Part shown: one piece after another, positions 1 to 8,359 of the stretch
Layout of the letters: each line of letters begins with the position of its first letter
Position numbering within the stretch: the first letter of the stretch is position 1
Source: Mesorhizobium sp. 65-26
GTDB lineage: Bacteria > Pseudomonadota > Alphaproteobacteria > Rhizobiales > Rhizobiaceae
Assembly: GCA_001899205.1 (NCBI GenBank)
Contig: MKVL01000039.1
Span: 111,602 to 175,601, forward strand
DNA length: 64,000 nucleotides
Reading direction: 5' to 3'
The notes under the pieces: generated by a model
Seen by the model: only the letters and a program-made list of their open reading frames with translations
The model's database searches: none
Told to the model about the DNA's origin: nothing
Translations under genes and position numbers: made by a program

Positions 1-1
1 T

Positions 2-1114
2 TCGGCCGGGGCAGCCGACGCGGCCGCCGGGGCGAGCAGCCCCGCGGTCGAGTTCCGCAGCATTGAAATCGCCTATGGCAAGTTCGTCGCGGTGCGCGAC
101 TTCTCGCTGTCGATCCGAAAGGGCAGCTTCGTCACGCTGCTCGGACCTTCCGGCTGCGGCAAGACGACGATCCTGCGCTCCATCGCCGGGCTCGTCGACA
201 TCTCCGGTGGCCAGATCATGATCGGCGGGCAGCGTGTCGACGACGTGCCCATCTACAAGCGCAACATCGGCCTGGTCTTCCAGAGCTATGCGCTGTTCCC
301 GCACAAGACGGTCTTCGACAATGTCGCCTTCGGGCTGAAATACCGCAACGTGCCGAAGCCCGAGATCGCCCGCAAGGTCAGCCAGGCGCTTGCCATGGTG
401 CGGCTGCCCGGCAGCGAGAAGAAACTGCCCTCGCAGCTTTCCGGCGGCCAGCAGCAGCGCATCGCGCTGGCCCGCGCCATCGTCTTCGAGCCGCAAGTGC
501 TTTTGCTCGACGAGCCGCTGTCGGCGCTTGACGCCAACATGCGCGAGGAGATGCGCGTCGAGATCAAGAAGATCCAGAAGGAAACCGGCATCACCGCCAT
601 CTTCGTCACCCACGACCAGGAGGAAGCGCTCTCCATGTCGGACCGCATCGTGGTGATGAACGCAGGCTCCGCCGAGCAGGTCGGCACGCCGGAGGAGGTC
701 TACGAGACGCCCGCCACGGCCTTCGTCGCCGATTTCCTCGGCAAGGCCAACATGCTGGCCGGCACGGTCGGCAAGCCCGGTGCCGCGGCCGCCATCACGC
801 TTGCCGCCGGCCAGGCCGTCAATGTTGCCTCGGCGGCACGGCTCGCGCCGGGAAGCAAGGTCACCGTCGTGGTGCGGCCGCAGAAACTGTCCACGGGTGC
901 GGCTGCGAGCGGCAACAAGCTGTCAGGGCGCGTCGTCTCGACGTCTTATCTCGGCGGCAGCGCCATCTACGAGATCGACATTGGCGGAGGCGTCACCATC
1001 CGCGCCAACATGCCGATCAGCGGCCGCGTCTTTCGCGAGGGCGAGGCCATCGAGGTCGGCTTCGATCCCAGCGACAGCATTCTGCTCGATGAAGGCGGGC
1101 GCAGGATCTCCTGA
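2..1114 (+). CDS. ABC transporter ATP-binding protein, POPT (polyamine/2-aminoethylphosphonate/iron) type, 5' end outside window
   Basis: ATPase subunit of an ABC importer, working at the inner face of the cytoplasmic membrane. The reading frame is open to the left edge, so the true start lies outside; a GTG at 92 is internal to the fold because the beta strand before Walker A begins earlier (EFRSIEIAYGKFVAVRDFSL). Visible motifs in order are Walker A GPSGCGKTT, Q-loop VFQSYALFP, signature LSGGQQQR, Walker B VLLLDEP and H-loop VTHD. A C-terminal TOBE-like beta domain follows, as in PotA/FbpC/PhnT relatives. The Ala/Gly-rich N-terminal leader is unusual. Partner permease and binding-protein genes must lie upstream of the window. 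The substrate cannot be read from the ATPase. Confidence 0.9.
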   Translation, partial: SAGAADAAAGASSPAVEFRSIEIAYGKFVAVRDFSLSIRKGSFVTLLGPSGCGKTTILRSIAGLVDISGGQIMIGGQRVDDVPIYKRNIGLVFQSYALFPHKTVFDNVAFGLKYRNVPKPEIARKVSQALAMVRLPGSEKKLPSQLSGGQQQRIALARAIVFEPQVLLLDEPLSALDANMREEMRVEIKKIQKETGITAIFVTHDQEEALSMSDRIVVMNAGSAEQVGTPEEVYETPATAFVADFLGKANMLAGTVGKPGAAAAITLAAGQAVNVASAARLAPGSKVTVVVRPQKLSTGAAASGNKLSGRVVSTSYLGGSAIYEIDIGGGVTIRANMPISGRVFREGEAIEVGFDPSDSILLDEGGRRIS

Positions 1115-1134
1115 GGCGGCCGCCTGATCCGGCG

Positions 1135-2028
1135 TCAGTCGAAGTCGTAAACCGTCTCGGCGGCGACGAATCCGCGGCAGCAATAGGCGACCGGACCCGA
1201 CATGAGGGCCATGGTGCCCCGGATTTCGATCCGCAACGGGCCGGCCGGCAGATGCACCGTGAAGCGCGTGCTGTCGGTCAGGCCTTTCAGGCGCGCGGCG
1301 AAGGCGGCGACGCAGGCGCCCGTGCCGCAGGCTTGCGTGGCGATACCCGGCCTCTCCCAGACGGCGAGCCGGATCGTCGAGGGGTCAACCAGTTCCGCGA
1401 CGCCGACATTCACGCCTTGCGGAAACAGCGGGTCATCGTGGATTGGCGCGGCATCCCGCGCCAGGTCGACGGCGGCGAGATCGTCAACGAAGAAGACTGC
1501 ATGCGGGTTGCCGATCCACAGGCCCATGCCATGTCGCAGCGCTCCGCTCGCCACCGGCAGGTCGAGCATGTCGACCTCATGCGAGAGCGGAAAGTCACGC
1601 CAGTTCGAACCGATCGGACCAAGTTCCACGCTGACATCCATGGCGCCGGTGCGACGGCATTTGAGCATCCCGCCCTTGGTCTCGAGCACGAGCGCGTCCA
1701 CGCCGGCCTCCTCCATCAGAAGGTGGGCGACGCAACGTGTGGCATTGCCGCAGGCCGAGACTTCGCGGCCGTCGATGTTGAAGATGCGCATGGCCCCCGT
1801 GGCGCCCGCGGCGACGCCCTCGGGTGAAGGCGGCTCGATGGTCAGAACCTGATCGCCTCCGACGCCGACCTGCGGATCACAGATCCTGACGATATCGGCG
1901 CGCCGGAAGGCACGGCGATCCCGGCGCCGGTCGAAGATGACGAAGTGATTGCGCAGGCCATGCATCTTGACGAAGGACCGCTCGGTGGAAGCAGGCGTTT
2001 CGCCAAAGGCATGGTTCAAAATGGTCAT
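1135..2028 (-). CDS. dapF: Diaminopimelate epimerase family protein
   Basis: Predicted cytosolic LL- to meso-diaminopimelate epimerase (lysine and peptidoglycan synthesis), 297 residues, slightly longer than usual. Both halves of the two-domain fold show the catalytic cysteines: Cys93 in SACGNATRC and Cys234 in QACGTGAC. The substrate-binding N-terminal signature, usually KMHGLGNDF, reads KMHGLRNHF, with the Asn kept but Gly and Asp replaced. The roughly 20 residues before it are more than most DapF proteins have, so a start nearer 1965 is possible. It converges with the ABC ATPase gene 20 bp away. The altered signature and a catabolic neighbourhood leave room for a paralogue acting on another amino acid, such as a proline or hydroxyproline racemase-like role, although the Cys motifs are those of DapF. 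Confidence 0.85.
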   Translation of the reverse strand: MTILNHAFGETPASTERSFVKMHGLRNHFVIFDRRRDRRAFRRADIVRICDPQVGVGGDQVLTIEPPSPEGVAAGATGAMRIFNIDGREVSACGNATRCVAHLLMEEAGVDALVLETKGGMLKCRRTGAMDVSVELGPIGSNWRDFPLSHEVDMLDLPVASGALRHGMGLWIGNPHAVFFVDDLAAVDLARDAAPIHDDPLFPQGVNVGVAELVDPSTIRLAVWERPGIATQACGTGACVAAFAARLKGLTDSTRFTVHLPAGPLRIEIRGTMALMSGPVAYCCRGFVAAETVYDFD

Positions 2029-2358
2029 GGACGAACGCCCCGCATCATAATCCCGCGTCCGGACCTTCGACCGGACGGACGATCAATTCAACCGGAATGA
2101 CTGCCTCGCGGTCGAGAATTCGATCGAACAGGACTACGTCACCGGGAAGACATGCGACTGCCTCGGACCGGCACCGTTCCGATCTATCTCGGCGCGCCGA
2201 ATGTCGACGGGTTCGTGCCGCCCTTGCGCAAATAGAAGGGCGAGCTTCCGGACTGGGCTGCCAATCTTCGTATCTTGACGAAAATCGGCGCGCCTGTTTG
2301 AGACAGATGCAATCGGGACATTTGCTCCCGGGGGAAACGAGCAAGCCATGGCCAAGCT
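2029..2358. other. 330-bp interval; possible LacI-family C-terminal remnant on minus strand
   Basis: No intact gene is visible. On the minus strand, codons ending at 2045 read LFDRILDREAVIPVELIVRP, which resembles the conserved tail of LacI/GalR regulators (LLxRIxG...PVELVVRxS). The frame upstream of it loses all family resemblance within about 40 codons, so if real it is a decayed fragment directly upstream of dapF. The plus strand holds the leader of the aminopeptidase-like gene, including ATG GCC AAG CTG TGA (2348-2362), a four-codon minicistron overlapping that gene's GTG start. Evidence is by eye only. Confidence 0.3.
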
Positions 2359-3420
2359 GTGAGGCGCATTTTTCGATTGCTCGCTGTGATGATCATGGCG
2401 TCCGGCGGGGCGACCGGCTGCACGAGCATTTCCTATTATGCGCAGTCGCTGGAAGGCCATGCGCGAATCATGGCGGCGCGCCAGGATGTCGGAAAACTGA
2501 TCCACGATCCTTCGACGCCGGCCGCATTGCGGGGCAAGTTGACGTCGGCAAGCGCCATACGACGGTTCGCGACGGATGAACTGGCGCTGCCCGAAAACAG
2601 CAGCTACCGCAGCTATGTCGACATCCATCGGGACGCTGTGACGTGGGCCGTTTTTGCAGCGCCGCAATTCTCGCTCGCGCCACGAACCTGGTGCTTTCCG
2701 GTTTTCGGCTGCGTTCCGTACCGGGGTTATTTCGATCGCAAATCCGCGACTGAAACCGCCGTCGAACTCCATGGACAGGGGCTGGACGTCTACGTCACGG
2801 GCATCACGGCATATTCCACCCTGGGCTGGTTCAGCGACCCGCTGCTGAGCACGATGCTCACCCAGGACGACTCCTATCTCGCAAGCCTCATTTTTCATGA
2901 ACTTGCGCATCAGCGCCTTTATGTAAACGGCGACTCCGCGTTCAACGAAGCCTTCGCCGTGGCAGTCGAAACCAGCGGTGTGAGGAAATGGCTCCGCGCC
3001 AACGGCGATCGCGCCGGATTGCGCCGCTACGAGGCCGACCGCAAGCGCAGGATCGATTTTCTCGGGCTGGTGTCGAAGACCAGGGACGAACTGGGGCAGA
3101 TCTATCTGAGTCCCCGAGCTCCGGAGCAGATGGCTGCCGCCAAGGCAGAAGCCATCGACCGGCTGCGCATGCGCTACCGGCAGCTTCGCGACAAGCGCTG
3201 GGGTGGGTATCGAGGATACGACGCCTGGTTCGATTCCCCGATCAACAACGCAAAGCTCGCCGCGACCGCTGTCTACGGCGAGCAGGTTCCGGCGTTTCTT
3301 CACTTGTTCGACTTGTGCTCGGGCGACTATCCCAGGTTCTACGCCTCAGTCCGACGGATCGCGAATTTGCACCAGCCATCCCGATCCGAGGCACTGAAGG
3401 CCGCGGATACATGTGATTGA
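2359..3420 (+). CDS. Putative zinc aminopeptidase (COG4324/PF10023-like) lipoprotein
   Basis: Probable membrane-anchored zinc peptidase facing the periplasm, 353 residues. The N-terminus has a short basic/hydrophobic signal ending in GGATGC (Cys21), a weak lipobox. The metal site is HELAH at 180-184, followed 13 residues later by NEAFA with Glu197 as the likely third ligand. Cys112 and Cys118 flank a WCFPVFGC segment typical of this predicted aminopeptidase family. The C-terminal half is rich in Arg/Lys helices, as in relatives. The GTG start at 2359 precedes the signal sequence directly. It converges with the autotransporter gene across 132 bp. Family members are assigned by sequence only; the peptide substrate is unknown. 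Confidence 0.75.
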   Translation: MRRIFRLLAVMIMASGGATGCTSISYYAQSLEGHARIMAARQDVGKLIHDPSTPAALRGKLTSASAIRRFATDELALPENSSYRSYVDIHRDAVTWAVFAAPQFSLAPRTWCFPVFGCVPYRGYFDRKSATETAVELHGQGLDVYVTGITAYSTLGWFSDPLLSTMLTQDDSYLASLIFHELAHQRLYVNGDSAFNEAFAVAVETSGVRKWLRANGDRAGLRRYEADRKRRIDFLGLVSKTRDELGQIYLSPRAPEQMAAAKAEAIDRLRMRYRQLRDKRWGGYRGYDAWFDSPINNAKLAATAVYGEQVPAFLHLFDLCSGDYPRFYASVRRIANLHQPSRSEALKAADTCD

Positions 3421-3552
3421 CTTGAACAGGCCGGCAAGGTGCCCCAGGTCGACATTTTGATCCGTGCGGAGCGCGCCCTTGCGACTGGCTCGATGGGTCG
3501 GCTTTTCACGGAGGTCGTGCGACATCCGTGTTCGTACAATAGGCCTCGCTCC

Positions 3553-6500
3553 TCAGAACTTCACGTTGAAGTTTGCCCTCACACCCTGGTCGGCGGCGTC
3601 TGATCCGAGCTGGGCGTTATAGGCGACGCCGAGGACAGCATCGCGCGTGATGGCATAGTCGAGCCCAGCTTCGAGGGTGGCAGCGTCGCGCGCTATCGGC
3701 ACGCCCCAGATCGAGAAGGAATCGCCGCCGGCGGCGAAGCGCTGTATCGCCAATGGCGTGGTATCGCCGAAGGCATGGCGCCAGCCGATCACGCCTTTGG
3801 CTGTGAAGCGAGCGCCGCCCAGTTCGAAGCCGGTCGATGCGCGCAGGCCGATCGTGCCGAAGGTCGCATCGGTACTGGTCGACGCGCTGGTCAGCGCCGC
3901 CGCGCCGCCCTGTTCAGTGAACCTGTCCGTGCTGAGATTGACATATGCCAGATTGGCGAAGGGCTCGAAACGCGCGGGACCTGCGTCGTAGCCATAGGCG
4001 AGTTCACCGAACACCTGCGCCGTCGCGGCGCTATAGTCGCCCTTCAGACTGTCGGCGAAGCCCGGGAAGGCTACGCTGCGGCTGGTGGCGATTTCGTGCC
4101 AGGTGTAGGCTGCGCCTGTGCGCAAGGCGAGACCACCCCAAGTCGTGCCGCCATAAAGACCGACATGATAGTTGTCGCTCGACCCGGACGAGCGGCGGTC
4201 GTTAGCTTCAAAGGATGTGTGACTGTAGCCGGCCATAACGCCAAGGCGCCAGCCGTCGAACACGGGGGCATCCAGACCGGTGAGGAAGCCACCGGTGGAG
4301 TGCGTAAGCCGCGCGGCATTGCCGTCGCTGCCAGTCTGGCTCCAGGAGCCAAAACCCTGGCCCCAGAGCGCGGCGCGATCCGTGGTCGCGGCAACGGGCA
4401 CCGGCTTGCCATCCACATAGGTCGTCACCACGCCATTCCCGCTCCCGACACCGTCGAAGGCGGCGCGGATGCGGTCGTTGACCGCGTTGCGGGCGAACTG
4501 GCTGTCTTCGATCAGCGCGGTCCTGGCCGAAGCATGCACCTCACCCGATGCCTGGTCGAAGGCATTGCGGGCAGCCGCGTCCGATTGCAGTTGCAGGATG
4601 GCGTCATAGAGCGGACTGCCCGCGTAGAACGGATCTCCACCCGACAGGCTCTGGACGCCGGCCGCCGCCGACTTCTGGTTGCGGGTCACCCCGGCATCGG
4701 CGAAGTCGCGCACTCTCAGCACATCGAGATACGCATTGTTGGCGTCGTAGCTATCGGTCATGCCGACGAAGGCCGAGATCGGGCCGATCCCGGTGACGGA
4801 GCCGAACGTTCCCGTAAGGCCGCCAGTGGTGGTCACGATCGCATAGTGCCCTATCTTCGCGCCCTGCCCGGAAACATCGAGCACCGAGCCGGAGATGTCA
4901 CCTGTGCCGGACACGGCGACACGATCGGATGCACCAGGGGTGCTGATCTCTGCGACGAGATGCGAACCGGCCGCCATGGCAAGGTCGCCGTTGACGGTAA
5001 GCGTGCCGATGGAGTTGCCGGGCGACAGGGTAGCCCCGGAAGCGATGGTTACCAGCGAGCCGGCGCCCGAGCCGACCGTGCCATGGCCGGCAAGTGCGCC
5101 GCCGCGCGCGACATTGAGCGATCCGCCCAGCACTGCATCGCCATGGCCGGCCGTCGAGCCGACGACCAGCACGCCGGCACCAACCTCGGTGTTACCGGCA
5201 AAGCCGGCGCCGTTGCCATCATAGATAAGTGCCCCCGTGCCGCTCTTGACGAGATTGCCAGACCCCGAAACCACGCCGCCGAGCCCCAGGACGGTGCCGC
5301 CGGCCACATCGAACGTGCCCGCCTGCCGCAGCAGAACGTCGCGCGCCGTCGTGAAGCTCGCTGTCGTCGCCAGGGTTCCGCCACTGAAAATCAGATCCCC
5401 TGACGCAGCACCCAGATTGGCGTCGGCCGACACCGACAGAACGCCGCCATTCAGCTCGGTGCCGCCCGAATAGGTGTTCGCACCGGTGAGCGTCAGCGTT
5501 CCGCTCCCGGTCTTGACGAGGCTGCCGCCAGCGCCCCCTCTGAGGCCGCCATCCGCGATCACGCCGCTGACAGTCGTGGAATCGCCATTGCCGCCGACGG
5601 TGAGCTGGTTGCCACCGAGAAAGAACGTGCCACCGCCAGCGATCGATCCGGCGCTGATCCTGCCGTCGCCGGCCGCCCCGGTCGTGCCGGAGAAGTCGAA
5701 CCGCCGATTCCCCTCGCCGTTGATCAGGCGCGCATTCCCGGCCGTGCTGCTACCCTGGAACAGCACCAGTTCTCCGTTGTTGATGATGGTCGCATTGCCG
5801 GCGGTGCTGTTGGCGTGGAAGCCTGCATCAGCCCCACTGCTAAGGTCGATTGTGGCGTTGTCGGCCGTACTGCCCTCAAAAAATTGCACCGACCCGCTAT
5901 TGGTGATGTTGATGGCCGCGCTTCCGGCCTTGGCCGTACCGGCGAAACTGATTGTGCTCCGATCGCTGTTGATCGTGGCGGTGGCAGCTGTGCTGTTGCC
6001 ATCGAAAGCCGCGATGGCGCCATTGCTGACACTGATCCCGGCCGCTCCAGCCGTGCTGGTGCCCTGGAAAAAGACCCCGGTCTTGTTGTTGAAGACGCCC
6101 TCGCCGTCGGCATTGATGATGGCGACGCCAGCCGAACTGCGGTCGGAGAACGTCGTCGATCCGTTGCCGAAGTTCGCGATTGTGGCGCTTCCGGCCGTGC
6201 TGTCACCTTTGAAGGAGGTCTGCCCATTGACGTTGGTGATCGTCGCAAGGTTGGCGGAACTGGCGTCGCCGAATTCCGTCGACCCGCCATTGCGATTGCT
6301 GATGGTGGACTGCCCGGCTCCGCTTGTGCCGGAGAATGTCGTCGTGCCTCGATCATTGACAATAAGTGCACCATCGGCCGTGCTTTGGTCAGTGAAATGC
6401 GTCGCCCCATCCTGCTCGTTGGTGATGACGGAAAAGCGGGCCGTACTGCCATCGAAAAATGACGTCGACCCGCCGCCGCGGTTCGTAATGGTGGCGCCGC

Positions 6501-7005
6501 CGACCGGGCCGGGGCCAGTGTCGCCGGCCGTGGCGCCGCCCCTGAAAATCGTGCGGGCTCCTGAACCGAGGTTGCTGATGGCCGCATTTCCGGCAGTGCT
6601 CCGGTCAACGAACACCGTCCCGCCGTCCGGACCATTGTTGATGGTGGCACGACCGGCCGTGGCGTCATTCTCGAAAAACGTCACCCCATCACTGCTGTTG
6701 TTGATGGTGGCCTCGTTCGCGGTGCTGTCGTCCAGGAAATGCGTTACGCCGGCATCGTGGTTGTCGATCGTCGCGTCACCGGCGTTGCCGGTCGTGTTGG
6801 AAGGCGGAGCCGCCCGGCGGAAAAACGCGGAGTCGCCGCTGCCATTGTCAATCGTCGTGCCCGCGGCGGGATTGGGATTGACGGTGCTGCCATCATAGGT
6901 CGCTGTTTGCGCCAGGCTTGGCGTCAGCATGAGAAGCCCAAGGGCCGAGCTCGCGCTCAGGATCGACAGCATCCCGCGCACGTTGAATGAGCATTTTTTC
7001 GACAA
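3553..7005 (-). CDS. Autotransporter (type V secretion) with tandem-repeat passenger
   Basis: Large surface or secreted protein exported by its own outer-membrane barrel, about 1150 residues. The start is taken as TTG at 7005 because GGGGAG lies 7 nt upstream and the following residues, SKKCSFNVRG then a hydrophobic stretch ending in SLAQT, make a signal peptide; the frame is open to 7077. The passenger begins with about 17 repeats of roughly 21 residues, then classical autotransporter-associated strand repeats (SLVKTGSGTLTLTGANTYSG). The last 270 residues form the beta-barrel domain, starting near ALWGQGFGSW and ending NFNVKF with a terminal Phe for BAM recognition. No protease triad or RGD motif was noticed. 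Likely an adhesin or structural surface protein. Confidence 0.92.
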   Translation of the reverse strand: MSKKCSFNVRGMLSILSASSALGLLMLTPSLAQTATYDGSTVNPNPAAGTTIDNGSGDSAFFRRAAPPSNTTGNAGDATIDNHDAGVTHFLDDSTANEATINNSSDGVTFFENDATAGRATINNGPDGGTVFVDRSTAGNAAISNLGSGARTIFRGGATAGDTGPGPVGGATITNRGGGSTSFFDGSTARFSVITNEQDGATHFTDQSTADGALIVNDRGTTTFSGTSGAGQSTISNRNGGSTEFGDASSANLATITNVNGQTSFKGDSTAGSATIANFGNGSTTFSDRSSAGVAIINADGEGVFNNKTGVFFQGTSTAGAAGISVSNGAIAAFDGNSTAATATINSDRSTISFAGTAKAGSAAINITNSGSVQFFEGSTADNATIDLSSGADAGFHANSTAGNATIINNGELVLFQGSSTAGNARLINGEGNRRFDFSGTTGAAGDGRISAGSIAGGGTFFLGGNQLTVGGNGDSTTVSGVIADGGLRGGAGGSLVKTGSGTLTLTGANTYSGGTELNGGVLSVSADANLGAASGDLIFSGGTLATTASFTTARDVLLRQAGTFDVAGGTVLGLGGVVSGSGNLVKSGTGALIYDGNGAGFAGNTEVGAGVLVVGSTAGHGDAVLGGSLNVARGGALAGHGTVGSGAGSLVTIASGATLSPGNSIGTLTVNGDLAMAAGSHLVAEISTPGASDRVAVSGTGDISGSVLDVSGQGAKIGHYAIVTTTGGLTGTFGSVTGIGPISAFVGMTDSYDANNAYLDVLRVRDFADAGVTRNQKSAAAGVQSLSGGDPFYAGSPLYDAILQLQSDAAARNAFDQASGEVHASARTALIEDSQFARNAVNDRIRAAFDGVGSGNGVVTTYVDGKPVPVAATTDRAALWGQGFGSWSQTGSDGNAARLTHSTGGFLTGLDAPVFDGWRLGVMAGYSHTSFEANDRRSSGSSDNYHVGLYGGTTWGGLALRTGAAYTWHEIATSRSVAFPGFADSLKGDYSAATAQVFGELAYGYDAGPARFEPFANLAYVNLSTDRFTEQGGAAALTSASTSTDATFGTIGLRASTGFELGGARFTAKGVIGWRHAFGDTTPLAIQRFAAGGDSFSIWGVPIARDAATLEAGLDYAITRDAVLGVAYNAQLGSDAADQGVRANFNVKF
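5668..6774 (-). repeat. About 17 degenerate 60-66 bp tandem repeats in the autotransporter passenger
   Basis: Each unit encodes approximately ATI-x-N-x-x-G-x-T-x-F-x-x-x-STAG-x, for example ATINNGPDGGTVFVDRSTAG and ATITNRGGGSTSFFDGSTAR. Most units are 20-22 residues; two are expanded to about 27-30. The regular I/F alternation and Asn ladder suggest rungs of a right-handed beta-helix. The units are diverged at DNA level, so this is an old expansion. Confidence 0.85.
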
Positions 7006-7492
7006 ACTGAGGCTCCCCGATTTCCAATGGCCGCGGCAAACGCTCAACGAAGCCGTTTCGCGCGCCTGTAACGACAAGCCCGCTCACACGAATCGAGGCT
7101 CTCTGGATGTTCTCCGTGATCAGCGTCCCCTGAGCGTCCCCTGAGCACCTCCGAACACCCGCGGTTCGAGGTCTCCGGCCATTGCGGCCACTCGACGTGC
7201 CGGAACTCCCGGTCAGTGAGCGGGTAGTTCGGGCCAGCGACGGGAGTGGGGGCATAGCGACCGCGGCCGGCGGCAGTGCAGGATCGGGACCTACGCCTCG
7301 ACCTGAAACCCGAGGCCCTGGCCGAAATATTGCTGGCTCGACCTGACCAACGGACCAGTGTCACGACGACAGGGCGCCCCCTCTCGACGACCCATTAGGT
7401 GTCGTACTGGCGATCATTTCCGTATCGGCGACGGCCTGCTTACCGTCGGCTGGGCGTCGATCGGCTGGAGTTCGACCTGAAAGATGTCAGGC
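7006..7492. other. 487-bp interval upstream of autotransporter, no gene recognised
   Basis: Holds the leader of the autotransporter gene (minus strand) and the 3' flank of metF. A perfect 11-bp tandem duplication, GCGTCCCCTGA, sits at 7123-7133 and 7134-7144. A minus-strand stretch reading YPLTDREFRHVEWP weakly recalls the N-terminus of IS5-type transposases (LTDxEW) but no catalytic region follows. Nothing else can be supported. Confidence 0.4.
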
Positions 7493-8359
7493 TCACACCC
7501 AGGAGCCTCGCGCGCGCAACCAGTCGATAGAGGCCTCTATGCCACCGAAGGGATAGACGTGGAGGTGCGAGATGCCGGTTTGCGCCTGAAGAATGTAGCG
7601 CTCGAGCGGCTCGGCGAACATCTCGGGCGACTGGCTTCGCGCCAGCGACATCAGTCCGCCGCCGCGCTTGCGCAGCATGTCCAGTGAATTCCCCACGCCG
7701 CAGGCCATCGCATATTTGACCAGCGTGGCGAACCGCGCTGGCCCCGCGACGCCGATATGGACGGGAACGTCGATCCCGTCCTCGCGCAGGGTCTTCGCCC
7801 ATTGTCCGAACGCGTCGCCGTCAAAGCCGAACTGGGTGACGATACGAAGCTCGCTGCCGGTTTGGCGCGCATAATCCAGCTTGCGGCGTAGCGCCAGCGC
7901 CTGGTCGTCGCGCGATATGTCGGGACTGCCCTCTGGATGACCTGCAACGCCCAGCCTGCGGATGCCATGATCGACGAGAAGCCCCGTATCGAGGACGTCG
8001 AAGGCGGACCCGAAAGGCCCTTGCGGCTCGCGTGGACTGCCGCCGATCACCAGGATGTCCTCGACGCCCGCTTCCGTGGCCAGCCGGCATATGCGCGTGA
8101 CGAGTTGCCCGTGGCTGGACAGCCGCCGCGCGGCGACGTGAGGGACGGCCGCGAAGCCGCGTTCGCGCACGATGCGTGCCGCGGCGACCAGCGCGTCATC
8201 GGTGTCGGTGCCGAGGTCGGGAATGTAGATGCGTGTGCCGGTCGGCACCCGGTGCGCCAAACTTGAGAGATCCGAAATATGGCGCGGCAGCATCTCGATC
8301 GATGCCGGCAGGCGCTGGTCCACTCGCCCGTCGGTACCGGACAGGACGGCGCGGTTCAC
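7493..8359 (-). CDS. metF: Methylenetetrahydrofolate reductase (MetF-like), short catabolic form
   Basis: Interconverts 5-methyl- and 5,10-methylene-tetrahydrofolate with FAD and NAD(P)H in the cytosol. The 288-residue protein is a single MetF barrel: VEDILVIGGSP, AGHPEGSP (the folate/FAD signature) and TQFGFD are all present, and the C-terminal YPFGG is recognisable. The start is GTG at 8359, which overlaps the purU stop codon as GTGA, so translation is coupled. The frame continues open upstream only because it runs antisense-free through purU. Pairing with a formyl-THF deformylase and two GcvT-like transferases suggests it runs in the oxidising direction, draining methyl-THF made by demethylation, as in LigM/MetF systems. 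A biosynthetic role in methionine supply is the alternative. Confidence 0.85.
   Translation of the reverse strand: MNRAVLSGTDGRVDQRLPASIEMLPRHISDLSSLAHRVPTGTRIYIPDLGTDTDDALVAAARIVRERGFAAVPHVAARRLSSHGQLVTRICRLATEAGVEDILVIGGSPREPQGPFGSAFDVLDTGLLVDHGIRRLGVAGHPEGSPDISRDDQALALRRKLDYARQTGSELRIVTQFGFDGDAFGQWAKTLREDGIDVPVHIGVAGPARFATLVKYAMACGVGNSLDMLRKRGGGLMSLARSQSPEMFAEPLERYILQAQTGISHLHVYPFGGIEASIDWLRARGSWV

Noticed and set aside
3775-5403. Long plus-strand open frame opposite the autotransporter barrel
   Set aside because: Antisense shadow of a GC-rich repetitive gene; low-complexity Arg/Ala/Gly composition, no fold, and the minus-strand frame carries full domain structure.
5668-6774. Regular 60-66 bp repeats considered as a CRISPR-like array
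   Set aside because: Repeats are diverged, coding, without unique spacers, and encode a beta-helix passenger.
5474-6898. 474-codon plus-strand frame with LPSK/VALPAVL-type repeats
   Set aside because: It is the complement of the passenger repeats and inherits their periodicity; no start signal.
7044-7364. Possible transposase N-terminus (YPLTDREF)
   Set aside because: Only one short resemblance, no DDE region, no terminal inverted repeats or target duplication seen.
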